64,000 nucleotides of DNA from a filamentous cyanobacterium ESFC-1 (lineage in GTDB: Bacteria > Cyanobacteriota > Cyanobacteriia > Cyanobacteriales > Spirulinaceae), in contig KB904821.1 in NCBI GenBank assembly GCA_000380225.1, positions 830,587 through 894,586 of the forward strand, read 5' to 3'. The notes under the pieces were generated by a model. The model saw only the letters and a program-made list of their open reading frames with translations, searched no databases and was not told where the DNA came from. Below are positions 18,202-26,518 of this stretch, in pieces. Positions within the stretch are counted from its first letter, which is position 1. The number at the start of each line of letters is the position of its first letter. The translations under genes were made by a program, and so were the position numbers.

Positions 18202-20376
18202 ATGACTCAATCCCCTAATCAAGCTCGTCAACCTCAAAATTGGCTTAATTTGGCTCAATTTGCTCTTTGGATTGCTTCAGTTTTAGCACTTTTGGCCGCG
18301 ATCGCGATTCAGCCGTTGTTTGCCGTATTGCTTCCCGCTTTGGCTGCGATGGGGATCAATTTGTGGCAAGCCCGTCAAGCCCAAAGCGAAAATCGTCGCG
18401 ATCGCCAAGCTTTGCAACAGCAACTCAGTCGAGCAATTTCGGAGCTAGAGTTGCAATTGCAGCAACAAGACGGTCAAGTTCAAGAAATTGCCGGACATTT
18501 AACGCAATTTCTTGAAGATCGACCTCAATATACTCAAAATTTACAAGCCACTCGCCAAAGTCTCCAAACTGACCTAAATCGCCTAGAAAGCGAGGTTAAG
18601 GGGATTCAAGGCGAAATTAGCAAAATCAGTAATTTAGAGAGGTTACAGGGGCAGATTGCAACACTAGAGAGTGAAAATCAAGCCCTAACCCAACAATCAG
18701 AAAATTTGCACACCGCGATCGCGACAATTCAGCAAAATTTCAGCGACTTGACCCCCATTCCCGATCGCCTCGCAGCCTTAAGTCAAGCTTTAGTCAGCTT
18801 AGAAGCAAAGTTTGAAGAAAATCAAGAACTCATTGCTCATTTTCCAGATATAAACGAAAATATCGCGAATCTGCAAGCTTTACACGCTCAAACTCAAGCC
18901 AGCAGCAATCGACAAACCGAAACTTTCGAGGCTGCGATCGCCCAAATCGAACAGCGTAACAATGATTATCTCAAATTATTCCAGCAAATCGAAGCACTAC
19001 GAGCAACTTTTGGCCATTTTGAACACCGTTTGCAAAGAGTTAGTCAAAATTCGGGTTCTTCGTCTTCCGCAGCTTCTTCTATAGATTTAACGCCAGTTTA
19101 CGACCAATTACAACAGCTTGCTAGTCGATTCGCTGCGCTACAAGCTCAATTCGATCGTCGGCTACAACCGGAAGATTTAGCAACTTTAGAAGCAGCAATT
19201 TCCGATCTCGGAAATCAACAATCTGAAGTACGGAATGCGATCGCGAAAGTTAATCAAAAAAATACACAACTCAAAAGTCAAGTTGCAACTCAAATTCAAC
19301 AACTTTACAGTCGTTTTGATTCCCTACAGCAACAACTCAGTCGCAATACAGAAAGTCTGGGAGAGTTAACTCAATTACGAGACGCGATCGCAAGTTTAGA
19401 GAATCAAGCTGACTCCGAAGATGTAGATATAATCCAAGAGAATATCAATCAACTTGCAACACAACTCAATCCAGCACAACCTGTAACCCTAGAAACCCCA
19501 TGGAGACTACTTTATCAATTTAATAGTAATTCTAGCGGAACAGCCCTCGCGATCGCACCCAATCACGAAATATTTGCGAGTGATACCAACGACTATAAAA
19601 TCAAGACTTGGAATCTGCAAACCCACCAAGAGATACAAACTTTATCGGGACATGAGTATCATATTTCAGCTTTAGATTTCAGTCCAGATTCGCGACTTTT
19701 AGCTTCGGGTAGTTTGGATAAATTCATTAAAATTTGGGAGATAGAGACAGGAGAGATTATACACAATTTAGAGAAGCATTCTCAAGAAATTTGTACAGTT
19801 GCATTTAGTCGAGATGGAACAAAATTTGCAAGTGGTGGGAAAGATAATAAAGTCAAATTATCAGATACAGAAACAGGAGAAACACTCAAAATCTTAACCG
19901 GACATTGGGGACAAGTTAACGCGATCGCGTTTAGTCCAGATGGGATTACTTTTGCGAGTGGTAGTGCGATCGGAACAGCTAAAATTTGGAATATTGAAAG
20001 CGGAGAGTTAATTAAAGATTGTCTTCTTGCAAGTCCAATTTATGACCTTGCTTACAGCCGAGATAATCGCATTCTTTATGCAGCTTGTGAGAATAAAACC
20101 ATTAAACGTCTGAATACTAAAACCGGGAAACAACTCTCTCCTTTAGTGGGTCACGATGATGCAGTTTTGTCAGTAACTCTTTCCCCTGATGGGACGATCG
20201 CAGCCAGTAGCAGTAGTGATGGTACAATTAAGCTTTGGTCGTTGGCTTCAAGGGAAAAAATAGGAGAGTTACAGCGAGAAGATGCGGTTATTTACAAAGT
20301 ACGATTTAGTGCAGATGGGAGAAGTTTAGTGAGTCTTTGCGAAACGGGATTAATTAAAATTTGGTCGCTGATTTAA
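18202..20376 (+). CDS. Membrane-anchored coiled-coil WD40 protein
   Basis: A 724-residue protein. Residues about 17-55 form a hydrophobic hairpin (probably two membrane segments). A very long Gln/Glu/Leu-rich coiled coil follows (about 60-430). The last 290 residues are a WD40 propeller with about seven blades; clear repeats include ALDFSPDSRLLASGSLDKFIKIW, AIAFSPDGITFASG and SVTLSPDGTIAASSSSDGTIKLW. It is probably a cytoplasmic sensor or scaffold on the membrane. It is convergent with the NYN/LOTUS gene, stops 5 bases apart, and that protein has the same membrane-hairpin plus coiled-coil start. Function unknown. Confidence 0.85.
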   Translation: MTQSPNQARQPQNWLNLAQFALWIASVLALLAAIAIQPLFAVLLPALAAMGINLWQARQAQSENRRDRQALQQQLSRAISELELQLQQQDGQVQEIAGHLTQFLEDRPQYTQNLQATRQSLQTDLNRLESEVKGIQGEISKISNLERLQGQIATLESENQALTQQSENLHTAIATIQQNFSDLTPIPDRLAALSQALVSLEAKFEENQELIAHFPDINENIANLQALHAQTQASSNRQTETFEAAIAQIEQRNNDYLKLFQQIEALRATFGHFEHRLQRVSQNSGSSSSAASSIDLTPVYDQLQQLASRFAALQAQFDRRLQPEDLATLEAAISDLGNQQSEVRNAIAKVNQKNTQLKSQVATQIQQLYSRFDSLQQQLSRNTESLGELTQLRDAIASLENQADSEDVDIIQENINQLATQLNPAQPVTLETPWRLLYQFNSNSSGTALAIAPNHEIFASDTNDYKIKTWNLQTHQEIQTLSGHEYHISALDFSPDSRLLASGSLDKFIKIWEIETGEIIHNLEKHSQEICTVAFSRDGTKFASGGKDNKVKLSDTETGETLKILTGHWGQVNAIAFSPDGITFASGSAIGTAKIWNIESGELIKDCLLASPIYDLAYSRDNRILYAACENKTIKRLNTKTGKQLSPLVGHDDAVLSVTLSPDGTIAASSSSDGTIKLWSLASREKIGELQREDAVIYKVRFSADGRSLVSLCETGLIKIWSLI

Positions 20377-20381
20377 TCTAG

Positions 20382-22139
20382 CTATTCTGGCTCTTGTTTG
20401 TTACTAATAGACTCGGTTGAAGCGGGACTAGGGACAATTTGAGCCAATAGTTCGGCATCTAATGTTAAGTTAATATCTGCTAAACTTGTGGCTATTTTTT
20501 GACTTAATGCTTGTTTTAAAAGTGTGAATATATCTTCCACTGATTGATAGGGGAGGGAAAGCCTTTTTTCTGAAATCCGGCTTTGTTCAGTATCGCTGGT
20601 CAAGATATTAGCAGAAACAAAACATAGTAAAGTTTGCTTAATTGTTTCTTGCGGGATTGTTTCATTTAAGCCCGTAAAGACATTTTCAATTATAGTTTCC
20701 AGGAGTTGCTTCTCAATCCGATCTTGGACAATCCAAGTCGCGATCGCGTTAAGTTCAGAAATTTCAGGAAGTCGAAATATCGGCATTCCTGTCCCTAATA
20801 TAGCGCGATAAGTGTCTATAGATTGAATTTCTCTGACTTCGAGATCGGGGAGAACAATCGCATTTTTAACCGGAGATTTTCGTAACGTCAAAACATTACT
20901 TGAAGGTGGAAGACGAACCACACAAACCGGAGTATCCTGACAAGCATATTGAATATACTCGATAAATTTAACAAAGCCAAAATGGAGAATTTTAAGATTG
21001 GGAATCAGACGTTGAATCGCGACTTGAATGGTCGATAAAGAAATGCCTTTTTTAATGAGTTGTTGACCTGCATCTTCATCTTGAGCGTACCAATTAATAA
21101 TTTCTTGAGTTTTTGCTAATAAAATTTCAGGTTTATCAGTTTCCGTCGATGCTTCAAGTTCTGTAATTAAGCGAGTATTGTAAATATCGAGTCCTTTCTT
21201 TTTCTTTGGTGTAGATTTTGCCTTTGGTTCGGGTTTAGATTTAAGTTCAGCTTCGGGGTCTTTAATCCAAATAAAGTCATCACACACCGAACGAAAGGTT
21301 TTACTGGTAGAGTTTTGATAAGCGCAACCAATCACAATCTTACCGTATTCATGCAGTTTTTTGGCCAGGGCTGCAAAGCCACCATCCCCCGAAACAATCA
21401 CGAAAATATCAATAGAAGATCGTAAATAAGCCAAATCAATTGCATCAATGACTAATTGAATATCGGCTGCATTTTTAATCGGTTCTTGGGAAAAACCAAA
21501 GACTTGTACGGGGTCGATTCCCAGTTCGTTGAGTTCGGTTCGCATCAGTTTGAGACGAGCATCACTCCAATTTGCATAAGCTTGTTGAATGGAAATTGTA
21601 TCTATAATTTCGCTTTGTTCAATCGTATTGAGTATCTTTTTAAGGGAGAGCTTTGCCAGCATTTTACGGGAAAAGTTATAACCTTTAATTAAGTTTTCAA
21701 TATCGTAAAGTACCGCAACATTTTTACGAGATTGAGGCTGAGTTTTTAGATTCTCAATTTTTTGTTGTAGGGTTGCAATCTCGCTATTATTTTGTTGAAG
21801 TAGCTTTTCTAATGAAGAATAATTTAGCTCAGATGCTGGACGAATTCGGGGCTGAGGATATTTAATTTGTTGTTGTAGTTTGGTGAGGTCTTGATGATTT
21901 TGATCGAGTAAGCTTGTGAGTTGTGTTATGGTTTTAGCCAGGTCTTCTTGGGCTAGGGTAAGCCTTTCGAGTCGAGAGGATTGTGTCCGTTGAGATTGAG
22001 TCACAAAAACGCCCCCCAATGCCCCTAATGCGCTCGCTGCAATGATGCTGGCAGGTTTATTGGAGAGGAGAATAACTGATGCAACTGCACTGGCGATCGC
22101 GGTACTGATGCCGAGAGTAAACCATTTTTGATGCTGCAT
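20382..22139 (-). CDS. Membrane-anchored NYN nuclease with LOTUS-like domain
   Basis: A 585-residue protein. Residues 8-46 form a hydrophobic hairpin, 55-135 a coiled coil. The NYN/LabA-like nuclease domain begins at VAVLYDIENL (D146) and continues with the conserved VIDAIDLAYLRSSIDIFVIVSGDGGFAALAKKL (broken here: DIFVIVSGDGGF is the key part), giving the expected acidic residues for metal-dependent RNA cleavage. A Lys-rich linker (KPEPKAKSTPKKKK) leads to an OST-HTH/LOTUS-like region at about 340-425 (QLIKKGISLSTIQVAI, FGFVKFIEYI), a putative RNA-binding fold. The last 160 residues are unassigned. Likely an RNase tethered to the membrane; the target is unknown. Confidence 0.75.
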   Translation of the reverse strand: MQHQKWFTLGISTAIASAVASVILLSNKPASIIAASALGALGGVFVTQSQRTQSSRLERLTLAQEDLAKTITQLTSLLDQNHQDLTKLQQQIKYPQPRIRPASELNYSSLEKLLQQNNSEIATLQQKIENLKTQPQSRKNVAVLYDIENLIKGYNFSRKMLAKLSLKKILNTIEQSEIIDTISIQQAYANWSDARLKLMRTELNELGIDPVQVFGFSQEPIKNAADIQLVIDAIDLAYLRSSIDIFVIVSGDGGFAALAKKLHEYGKIVIGCAYQNSTSKTFRSVCDDFIWIKDPEAELKSKPEPKAKSTPKKKKGLDIYNTRLITELEASTETDKPEILLAKTQEIINWYAQDEDAGQQLIKKGISLSTIQVAIQRLIPNLKILHFGFVKFIEYIQYACQDTPVCVVRLPPSSNVLTLRKSPVKNAIVLPDLEVREIQSIDTYRAILGTGMPIFRLPEISELNAIATWIVQDRIEKQLLETIIENVFTGLNETIPQETIKQTLLCFVSANILTSDTEQSRISEKRLSLPYQSVEDIFTLLKQALSQKIATSLADINLTLDAELLAQIVPSPASTESISNKQEPE

Positions 22140-22473
22140 AAATTAGCCTTTTTACTGAAATGATCAATATTTTGTGGAATATACCCTGATTATTTCTAAA
22201 GATAACTCATTTTGCCGAAATAAGCATTAAATTATTGATATTTTCTCATATATTAGCTCAGATTAAACTGATTTTTGGTGATGGGATCAATAAGTTGGAG
22301 AAATAAACGTTCGAGGTCAAAAATTAAACAGATGGGATTGTTGTAAAACCGAGAAAATCGCCTTGTTTTTTGGGGAGATGGGGCCGGGGGTTTGAGGGGT
22401 GATGCCGATTTCATATCTATCGCGACAAAACCCTCTATCATAGAAAAGCAGCAGATTTTGGAGTCCTTGTCCT
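22140..22473. other. Intergenic gap before recR
   Basis: About 330 bases, A/T-rich at the left. No gene, repeat family or clear promoter was recognised. The right edge contains the in-frame TAG at 22441-22443 and the TTG at 22467 discussed for recR. Confidence 0.4.
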
Positions 22474-22500
22474 ACGGTTTATACGCCTCCCCTAGCTCGC

Positions 22501-23070
22501 TTGATCGAGCAACTACAAAAACTTCCCGGCGTTGGCCCGAAAACCGCCCAACGCCTTGCCTTACACATCCTCAATCGCTCAGAAGATGAAGTCCAAGGTA
22601 TCGCTCAAGCCCTGATCGACGCGAAAAAACAAGTAGGCTTTTGTCAGACCTGTTTTCACCTCTCGGCTCAATCTACCTGCGAAATTTGTCGCAATCGCGA
22701 TCGCGACAGCAGTACGATTTGTGTGGTGTCCGATTCTCGCGATGTGATTGCGCTCGAAAAAACGCGGGAATATGACGGCAAATATCACGTCTTGGGGGGT
22801 GTCATTTCACCGATGGATGGTATTGGCCCCGAACAGTTGCACATTCAGCCTTTGGTGCGCCGTGCCAGTACCCCAGAGGTGCGCGAGGTCATTTTAGCCA
22901 TTAGCCCCAGTGTTGAGGGGGAGACGACGACTTTGTATTTGGGTCAGTTGCTCAAACCGTTTACGAAGGTGACGCGGATTGCCTTTGGTTTGCCCATGGG
23001 GGGCGATTTGGAATATGCCGATGAGGTGACTTTGGCCCGAGCATTAGAAGGAAGACGAGAATTAGATTGA
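22501..23070 (+). CDS. recR: Recombination protein RecR, 5' end abnormal
   Basis: RecR acts with RecO/RecF in loading RecA at gaps. The zinc finger CQTC...CEIC, the HhH start [17 protein letters not shown] and the Toprim stretch [19 protein letters not shown] are all present. The usual protein begins [12 protein letters not shown]; here codons for TVYTPPLAR exist at 22474-22500 in the same frame, but no ATG, GTG or TTG lies between them and the in-frame TAG at 22441. A TTG-TCC at 22467 would give the expected start if one T at 22472 or so were removed. Either a one-base insertion has broken the start, or translation begins at TTG 22501 and lacks about ten residues. Confidence 0.85.
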   Translation: MIEQLQKLPGVGPKTAQRLALHILNRSEDEVQGIAQALIDAKKQVGFCQTCFHLSAQSTCEICRNRDRDSSTICVVSDSRDVIALEKTREYDGKYHVLGGVISPMDGIGPEQLHIQPLVRRASTPEVREVILAISPSVEGETTTLYLGQLLKPFTKVTRIAFGLPMGGDLEYADEVTLARALEGRRELD

Positions 23071-23224
23071 CCCCCGATGAGTCGCCTTATGTCATTCGTC
23101 TGATGCACTACAAAGGACGAATCACCAAGGACTAAGGACAAATATGAGTTTGTATGTAACGAAATATTAACGGTTTTTTATTAAAAAATGTTGCCACTCC
23201 CTTGACTAACTTGCTAGGTTTTGT

Positions 23225-23450
23225 ATGTCCCTCGTTCCTATTCGTTTTCAAATTGGGAGAAACAACTATGGCTTTGAGTTCCGTATTGTCCTAGAACGAG
23301 TGACTGCTGGTTTTGGCAGTCGGTGTTGGGGTTTTCTCAACAAATGCCACTCGTTACCGATACCGAATTGTCAACTCTAAATCGGGGAGTTTGAGGAAGT
23401 GTTGCGCGGTAAAGCAACGTCCTCCCACTCCCAAAAACAGGAGGTTTTTT
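23225..23450 (+). ncRNA. Strongly structured RNA leader, HEARO/omega-RNA-like candidate
   Basis: The region before the dehydrogenase folds into a multi-branched structure. ACGAGTG (23296-23302) pairs with CACTCGT (23348-23354) and encloses two hairpins: ACTGC/GCAGT (23303-23307, 23316-23320) and GTTG/CAAC (23325-23328, 23338-23341). Downstream a long hairpin forms from GGGAGT (23385-23390), GAGG (23393-23396) and GTTGC (23401-23405) with GCAAC (23414-23418), CCTC (23421-23424) and ACTCCC (23427-23432). An AGGAGG ribosome site follows directly. This layout, a folded RNA ending at the ribosome site of an ORF, resembles HEARO (IscB omega-RNA), but no iscB is present. The fold is seen; the family name is a guess from memory. 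Confidence 0.5.
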
Positions 23451-23453
23451 ACA

Positions 23454-24257
23454 ATGAAATTACAAGGAAAAGTTGCCCTCGTTACCGGGGCTTCGCGGGG
23501 AATTGGCCGCGCGATCGCCCTCGAATTAGCCCGAAATGGGGTAAAACGGTTATTATTAGTCGCTCGCGATCGCGTTCAGTTAGCTGCTGTCGCTCAAGAA
23601 GTGCGAGCCTTGGGAGTCGAAGCGGTTCCCCTAGCCGTTGATCTCACCGACCCCGCCGCGATTCAGATTACCATTGCTCAAGCGTGGCGCGATCGCGGCC
23701 CCTTTCATCTTCTCATCAATTGTGCCGGAATCGCCCACCAAACCCCCTTTCTACAATCCAAACTACCCCAAGTACAAGATGAAGTCGCCCTCAACTTGAT
23801 GGGAATGTATGCAATCACCCGTTCTGTCGCCCGTCGCATGGCGGCCCGGAGTGAAGGTACGATTGTCAATGTATCCAGCTTAATGGGCAAAATCGCCGCC
23901 CCCACCATGTCCACCTACTCCGCGACTAAATTCGCCATTCTCGGCTTTACCCAAGCCTTGCGGGGGGAACTAGCCAAACACAACATCCGCGTTGTCGCCT
24001 TACTTCCTACCCTCACCGATACCGATATGGCGCGACGCTTGCAGCTATTTCGCGGCGTGATGCCTGTTACCCCCGAAACCGTCGCCAAATCCTTAATTAA
24101 AGGCTTAAAGCGCGGTTCATCGGAAATTTTGGTCGGTTGGCAAAGTCATCTCGCGGTGTGGTGTCAGCGTTTAGCCCCCGGTTTACTCGATTGGATTTTG
24201 CGCCTTGCTGCCCCTAATTCTAAGTTGAATCGCTGGGCATTTGGAAGTCGTCAGTAG
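23454..24257 (+). CDS. Short-chain dehydrogenase/reductase (FabG-like)
   Basis: A 267-residue NAD(P)-dependent oxidoreductase. The ATG at 23454 is chosen because AGGAGG lies 7 bases upstream; the in-frame start at 23313 would translate through the structured leader. The Rossmann motif TGASRGIG (about 10-17), NCAGIA (the NNAG position), the catalytic Ser (VSSLMGK) and YSATK (Y-x-x-x-K) are present. The C-terminus (about 210-267) has a hydrophobic, Trp-rich stretch, possibly membrane-associated. The substrate is unknown. It is flanked by IS200/IS605-type remnants on its right. Confidence 0.88.
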   Translation: MKLQGKVALVTGASRGIGRAIALELARNGVKRLLLVARDRVQLAAVAQEVRALGVEAVPLAVDLTDPAAIQITIAQAWRDRGPFHLLINCAGIAHQTPFLQSKLPQVQDEVALNLMGMYAITRSVARRMAARSEGTIVNVSSLMGKIAAPTMSTYSATKFAILGFTQALRGELAKHNIRVVALLPTLTDTDMARRLQLFRGVMPVTPETVAKSLIKGLKRGSSEILVGWQSHLAVWCQRLAPGLLDWILRLAAPNSKLNRWAFGSRQ

Positions 24258-24260
24258 TTT

Positions 24261-24407
24261 TGACAACTCCCCGTCCTTAAGGAGCGGGGATTCTCGCTTC
24301 ATTGGGAGAGTAAGCGCTGATACCGAAGTATTAGCCCCGATCTCTTTGCCCTCGACGAGCATTGTTCCGATCTGCCCGACCGTACTTAGTTGACAGTTTA
24401 GCACAAA
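24261..24407 (-). mobile_element. Solo right end of an IS200/IS605-type (TnpB) element
   Basis: Read on the minus strand this segment has GAGGGCAAAGAGATCGGGGC, then GCGCTTACTCTC, then GCGAGAATCCCCGC and a terminal hairpin (24269-24289, CCCC/GGGG arms) before TTGTCA. This is the right-end pattern found behind tnpB in cyanobacterial IS605/IS1341 elements, where it encodes the end of the omega-RNA. No tnpB reading frame is left; the composite repeat at 24408 begins where the transposase would be. A related solo end lies at 37693-37822. Confidence 0.6.
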
Positions 24408-24601
24408 GCCGTCCTTAAGCGCCGAGACCCCGCGCCGCCGAAAGCGTCGAGACCCCGCGCCGCCGAAAGGCGCAAGGGAATGCTCGACAAGACAGGCGCA
24501 AGGGAATGCTCGACAAGACAGGCGCACCTTGTAGCTCGACAAGACAGGCGCACCTTGTAGCGCGAGTAGCACCTGGTAGCTCGGCAAGACAGGACGGGGC
24601 T
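24408..24601. repeat. Composite tandem-repeat element, copy 2
   Basis: Same outer ends as copy 1 (GCCGTCCT and AGGACGGGGC). It has two 25-bp units, then four 26-bp units. The first two of those read GCGCAAGGGAATGCTCG, the other two GCGCACCTTGTAGC, and the last carries an extra 19 bases. On the minus strand the sequence entering the element (GTTTTGGGTCTAAAGCCCCG) is similar to that next to copy 1, so a conserved flank is part of it. Likely a degenerate IS605-type terminal hairpin whose loop has been filled with tandem repeats. Confidence 0.75.
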
Positions 24602-24758
24602 TTAGACCCAAAACTCTGGGTAAAGACTCGCGGACTGACTTTTTCATGGCTTCGTCGAGGTCAGCGTCATATCGCTTGACTATAGGTGCGATCGCGTCCG
24701 GGGTTTTGTATTGACGATTACCCGATCGCGATCGCCTCTAAGGATTTCTTAACTTTTC

Positions 24759-25532
24759 CTAATCCACTTCAAAGCTGAGAATCGAACGGGTAATATGGCG
24801 ATCGTAGTCGGCATCTTCAATCGTTTCGGTATGCTGTACCCGTACCATCCACAAACCGGGAACAGAAATGCGAATTTGGGCGATGCCGTCAGCGTTGGTT
24901 TCGGTATAGTAGGCATAACTCACAGGAGTCTCGGTAAAGCCGTCATAAGTGGCTAAAACGGAAGTTGCGAGAGGTTCCCCTTTATACAGGATTTGAACGG
25001 GTAAATCGTCTCCCAGTTGGACGGTTGCGGGATTTTCGAGGGGGATGATTTCGAGGAGTTGATTGACCGGGGTATTGTAGGATTCGTCATCAGGAGAGGC
25101 GTTAATCAGGGTTTTGGCGAATTTTTCATATTTTCCACTCCACAACACTTCCTCCTCTAAGGTGGCTTTTGTGCCTTCTTTCATCCCTTCGGGAGTCATC
25201 GACCATACAGCCCCCAGACGATGAGCGAGAAGGTAAGCAGGACGGTTATTATCAAGGGTAAAATTCCCTTCAATTTGGTTATTTTCCGGGTCTTCTTGCA
25301 GATTTATGGCGTTGATCTCGCCTTCTTGAAAAATTGCCCCTTCTACCAATTCAATATTTTCCAATTCCTCCGCTTCCATAAAGCGATGAGTCGAGAAAAT
25401 GGCAAATTCCAGGGGATTTCCGGGGGTCGTGTCGAGGGCTTCGGGTTTGAGGATGAGTTCGTGGGCGATCGCGACGCTGGTAGAAAAACCAAAAAGGGCC
25501 AGAGTTGAAGCAATTTTTAAAGCTAAACGCAT
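24759..25532 (-). CDS. Secreted DUF4198 protein (NikM/CopC-like)
   Basis: About 257 residues from the ATG at 25532, chosen because it starts a clean signal peptide (MRLALKIASTLALFGFST, cleavage after VAIA or AIA-H); the ATG at 25553 would add seven residues. The mature protein then begins at or next to HELILKP, as in DUF4198/NikM-like proteins, and ends in an Ig-like region (ISVPGLWMVRVQHTE). Members are linked to metal uptake, particularly nickel, and the N-terminal His may bind metal. No transporter subunits are adjacent, so the metal is open. Confidence 0.7.
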   Translation of the reverse strand: MRLALKIASTLALFGFSTSVAIAHELILKPEALDTTPGNPLEFAIFSTHRFMEAEELENIELVEGAIFQEGEINAINLQEDPENNQIEGNFTLDNNRPAYLLAHRLGAVWSMTPEGMKEGTKATLEEEVLWSGKYEKFAKTLINASPDDESYNTPVNQLLEIIPLENPATVQLGDDLPVQILYKGEPLATSVLATYDGFTETPVSYAYYTETNADGIAQIRISVPGLWMVRVQHTETIEDADYDRHITRSILSFEVD

Positions 25533-25746
25533 TGTTTTAAAATTCCAGAACAAAATAAGTTCGCCTCAAGATAACACGGACTTCCAGGTGTTGAAAATGC
25601 CAGGAGAGGGGATTTCTGGGGCAGTCGGGGAGAGGAAAATTCTACCCGACGATGGCTCAATTTTACGAAAGGTCTATTGACAGTATCCGCACCAGAGCAA
25701 AACTCAAAACCAGTAAAATAAGCTGTATTCTGGCGGCCAAAGATTT

Positions 25747-26037
25747 ATGAGCTTACAAAACTTAATTCAAGAAAAACGAGAGGATATCCTGACTATCGCC
25801 CATCAACATGGTGCGTATAACATCAAAATTTTTGGGTCTGTGGCCCGTGGAGAAGACCGAGAGGACAGCGATCTTGACCTCCTAGTAGAAATGGAATCAG
25901 ACCGTAGTTTGTTAGACCGGATTGCGCTAATGCAGGACTTAGAAGACCTGTTAGGAAGAAAGGTAGAGGTGGCAAATATAAGAGGACTGCGTGATTATTT
26001 TCGTTCCCGTATTCTCGCTGAAGCAATTCCCCTATGA
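25747..26037 (+). CDS. MNT nucleotidyltransferase antitoxin (MntA type), module 1
   Basis: A 96-residue minimal nucleotidyltransferase. The active-site pattern GSVARGEDREDSDLDLLVEM (residues 33-52) has the G-S and D-x-D of this fold. Family members paired with HEPN toxins transfer AMP residues onto the toxin's active-site Tyr and so silence it. The stop overlaps the start of the HEPN gene by 4 bases (ATGA), which fits tight co-translation. Start: first ATG, MSLQNLIQEKREDI. Confidence 0.9.
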   Translation: MSLQNLIQEKREDILTIAHQHGAYNIKIFGSVARGEDREDSDLDLLVEMESDRSLLDRIALMQDLEDLLGRKVEVANIRGLRDYFRSRILAEAIPL

Positions 26038-26381
26038 GCGACGATAGAATCTACCTACGAGATATTCTAGAGCGGATTGAGCGGATTGAAGTTTACACTC
26101 AAACAGGAAAAGCAGCATTTCTCGAATCTTTATTAATTCAAGACGGTGTGATGCGTTGTTTTGAAGTTATTGGCGAAGCCGTCAAACAGTTATCAATGGA
26201 ACTGCGAGACACCTATCCCGATATTCCTTGGCGGAGGATCGCAGGGTTTCGAGATGTCTTGATTCATAATTATATGGGTATTGAGTTAGAAGAAGTCTGG
26301 AATGTAGTTGAACGGAATTTACCCGCCCTAAAACCAAAGATTGTACATATTCTGCACGAATTAGAGTCTACCTGCGAGTAA
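26034..26381 (+). CDS. HEPN toxin (HepT type), module 1
   Basis: A 115-residue all-helical HEPN-domain RNase (DUF86/HepT). The catalytic R-x4-H-x-Y motif is intact in FRDVLIHNYMGIELEEVW (R82-H87-Y89 approximately). It should cut RNA and stop growth unless modified by the MNT partner that overlaps its start. The upstream gene order antitoxin-toxin is standard. A second, divergent module is at 61315-61972. Confidence 0.9.
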   Translation: MSDDRIYLRDILERIERIEVYTQTGKAAFLESLLIQDGVMRCFEVIGEAVKQLSMELRDTYPDIPWRRIAGFRDVLIHNYMGIELEEVWNVVERNLPALKPKIVHILHELESTCE

Positions 26382-26518
26382 CCCCGGAGTACAAGACAAA
26401 AAAGCTTTTTTCCGAGTTTTAATTTCAGCGTAAAGGAAAAACGAAACAGGCATAATTGGTGCGAAGCACAAAGTGTAACGCACCTTCTTGATACTCAATC
26501 CTCACTCATAGATTTTGG

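Noticed and set aside
18013-18258. Minus-strand frame of 81 codons between crtP and the WD40 gene
   Set aside because: No ribosome site or recognisable motif, and it overlaps the start of the WD40 gene.
24408-24601. Possible second CRISPR array
   Set aside because: The 26-bp units are directly adjacent without spacers, and only a few positions vary.
24183-24647. Minus-strand frame of 154 codons over the repeat region
   Set aside because: Runs through tandem repeats and an IS right end; only short TnpB-like tail pieces (ESLPRVLGL) are visible.
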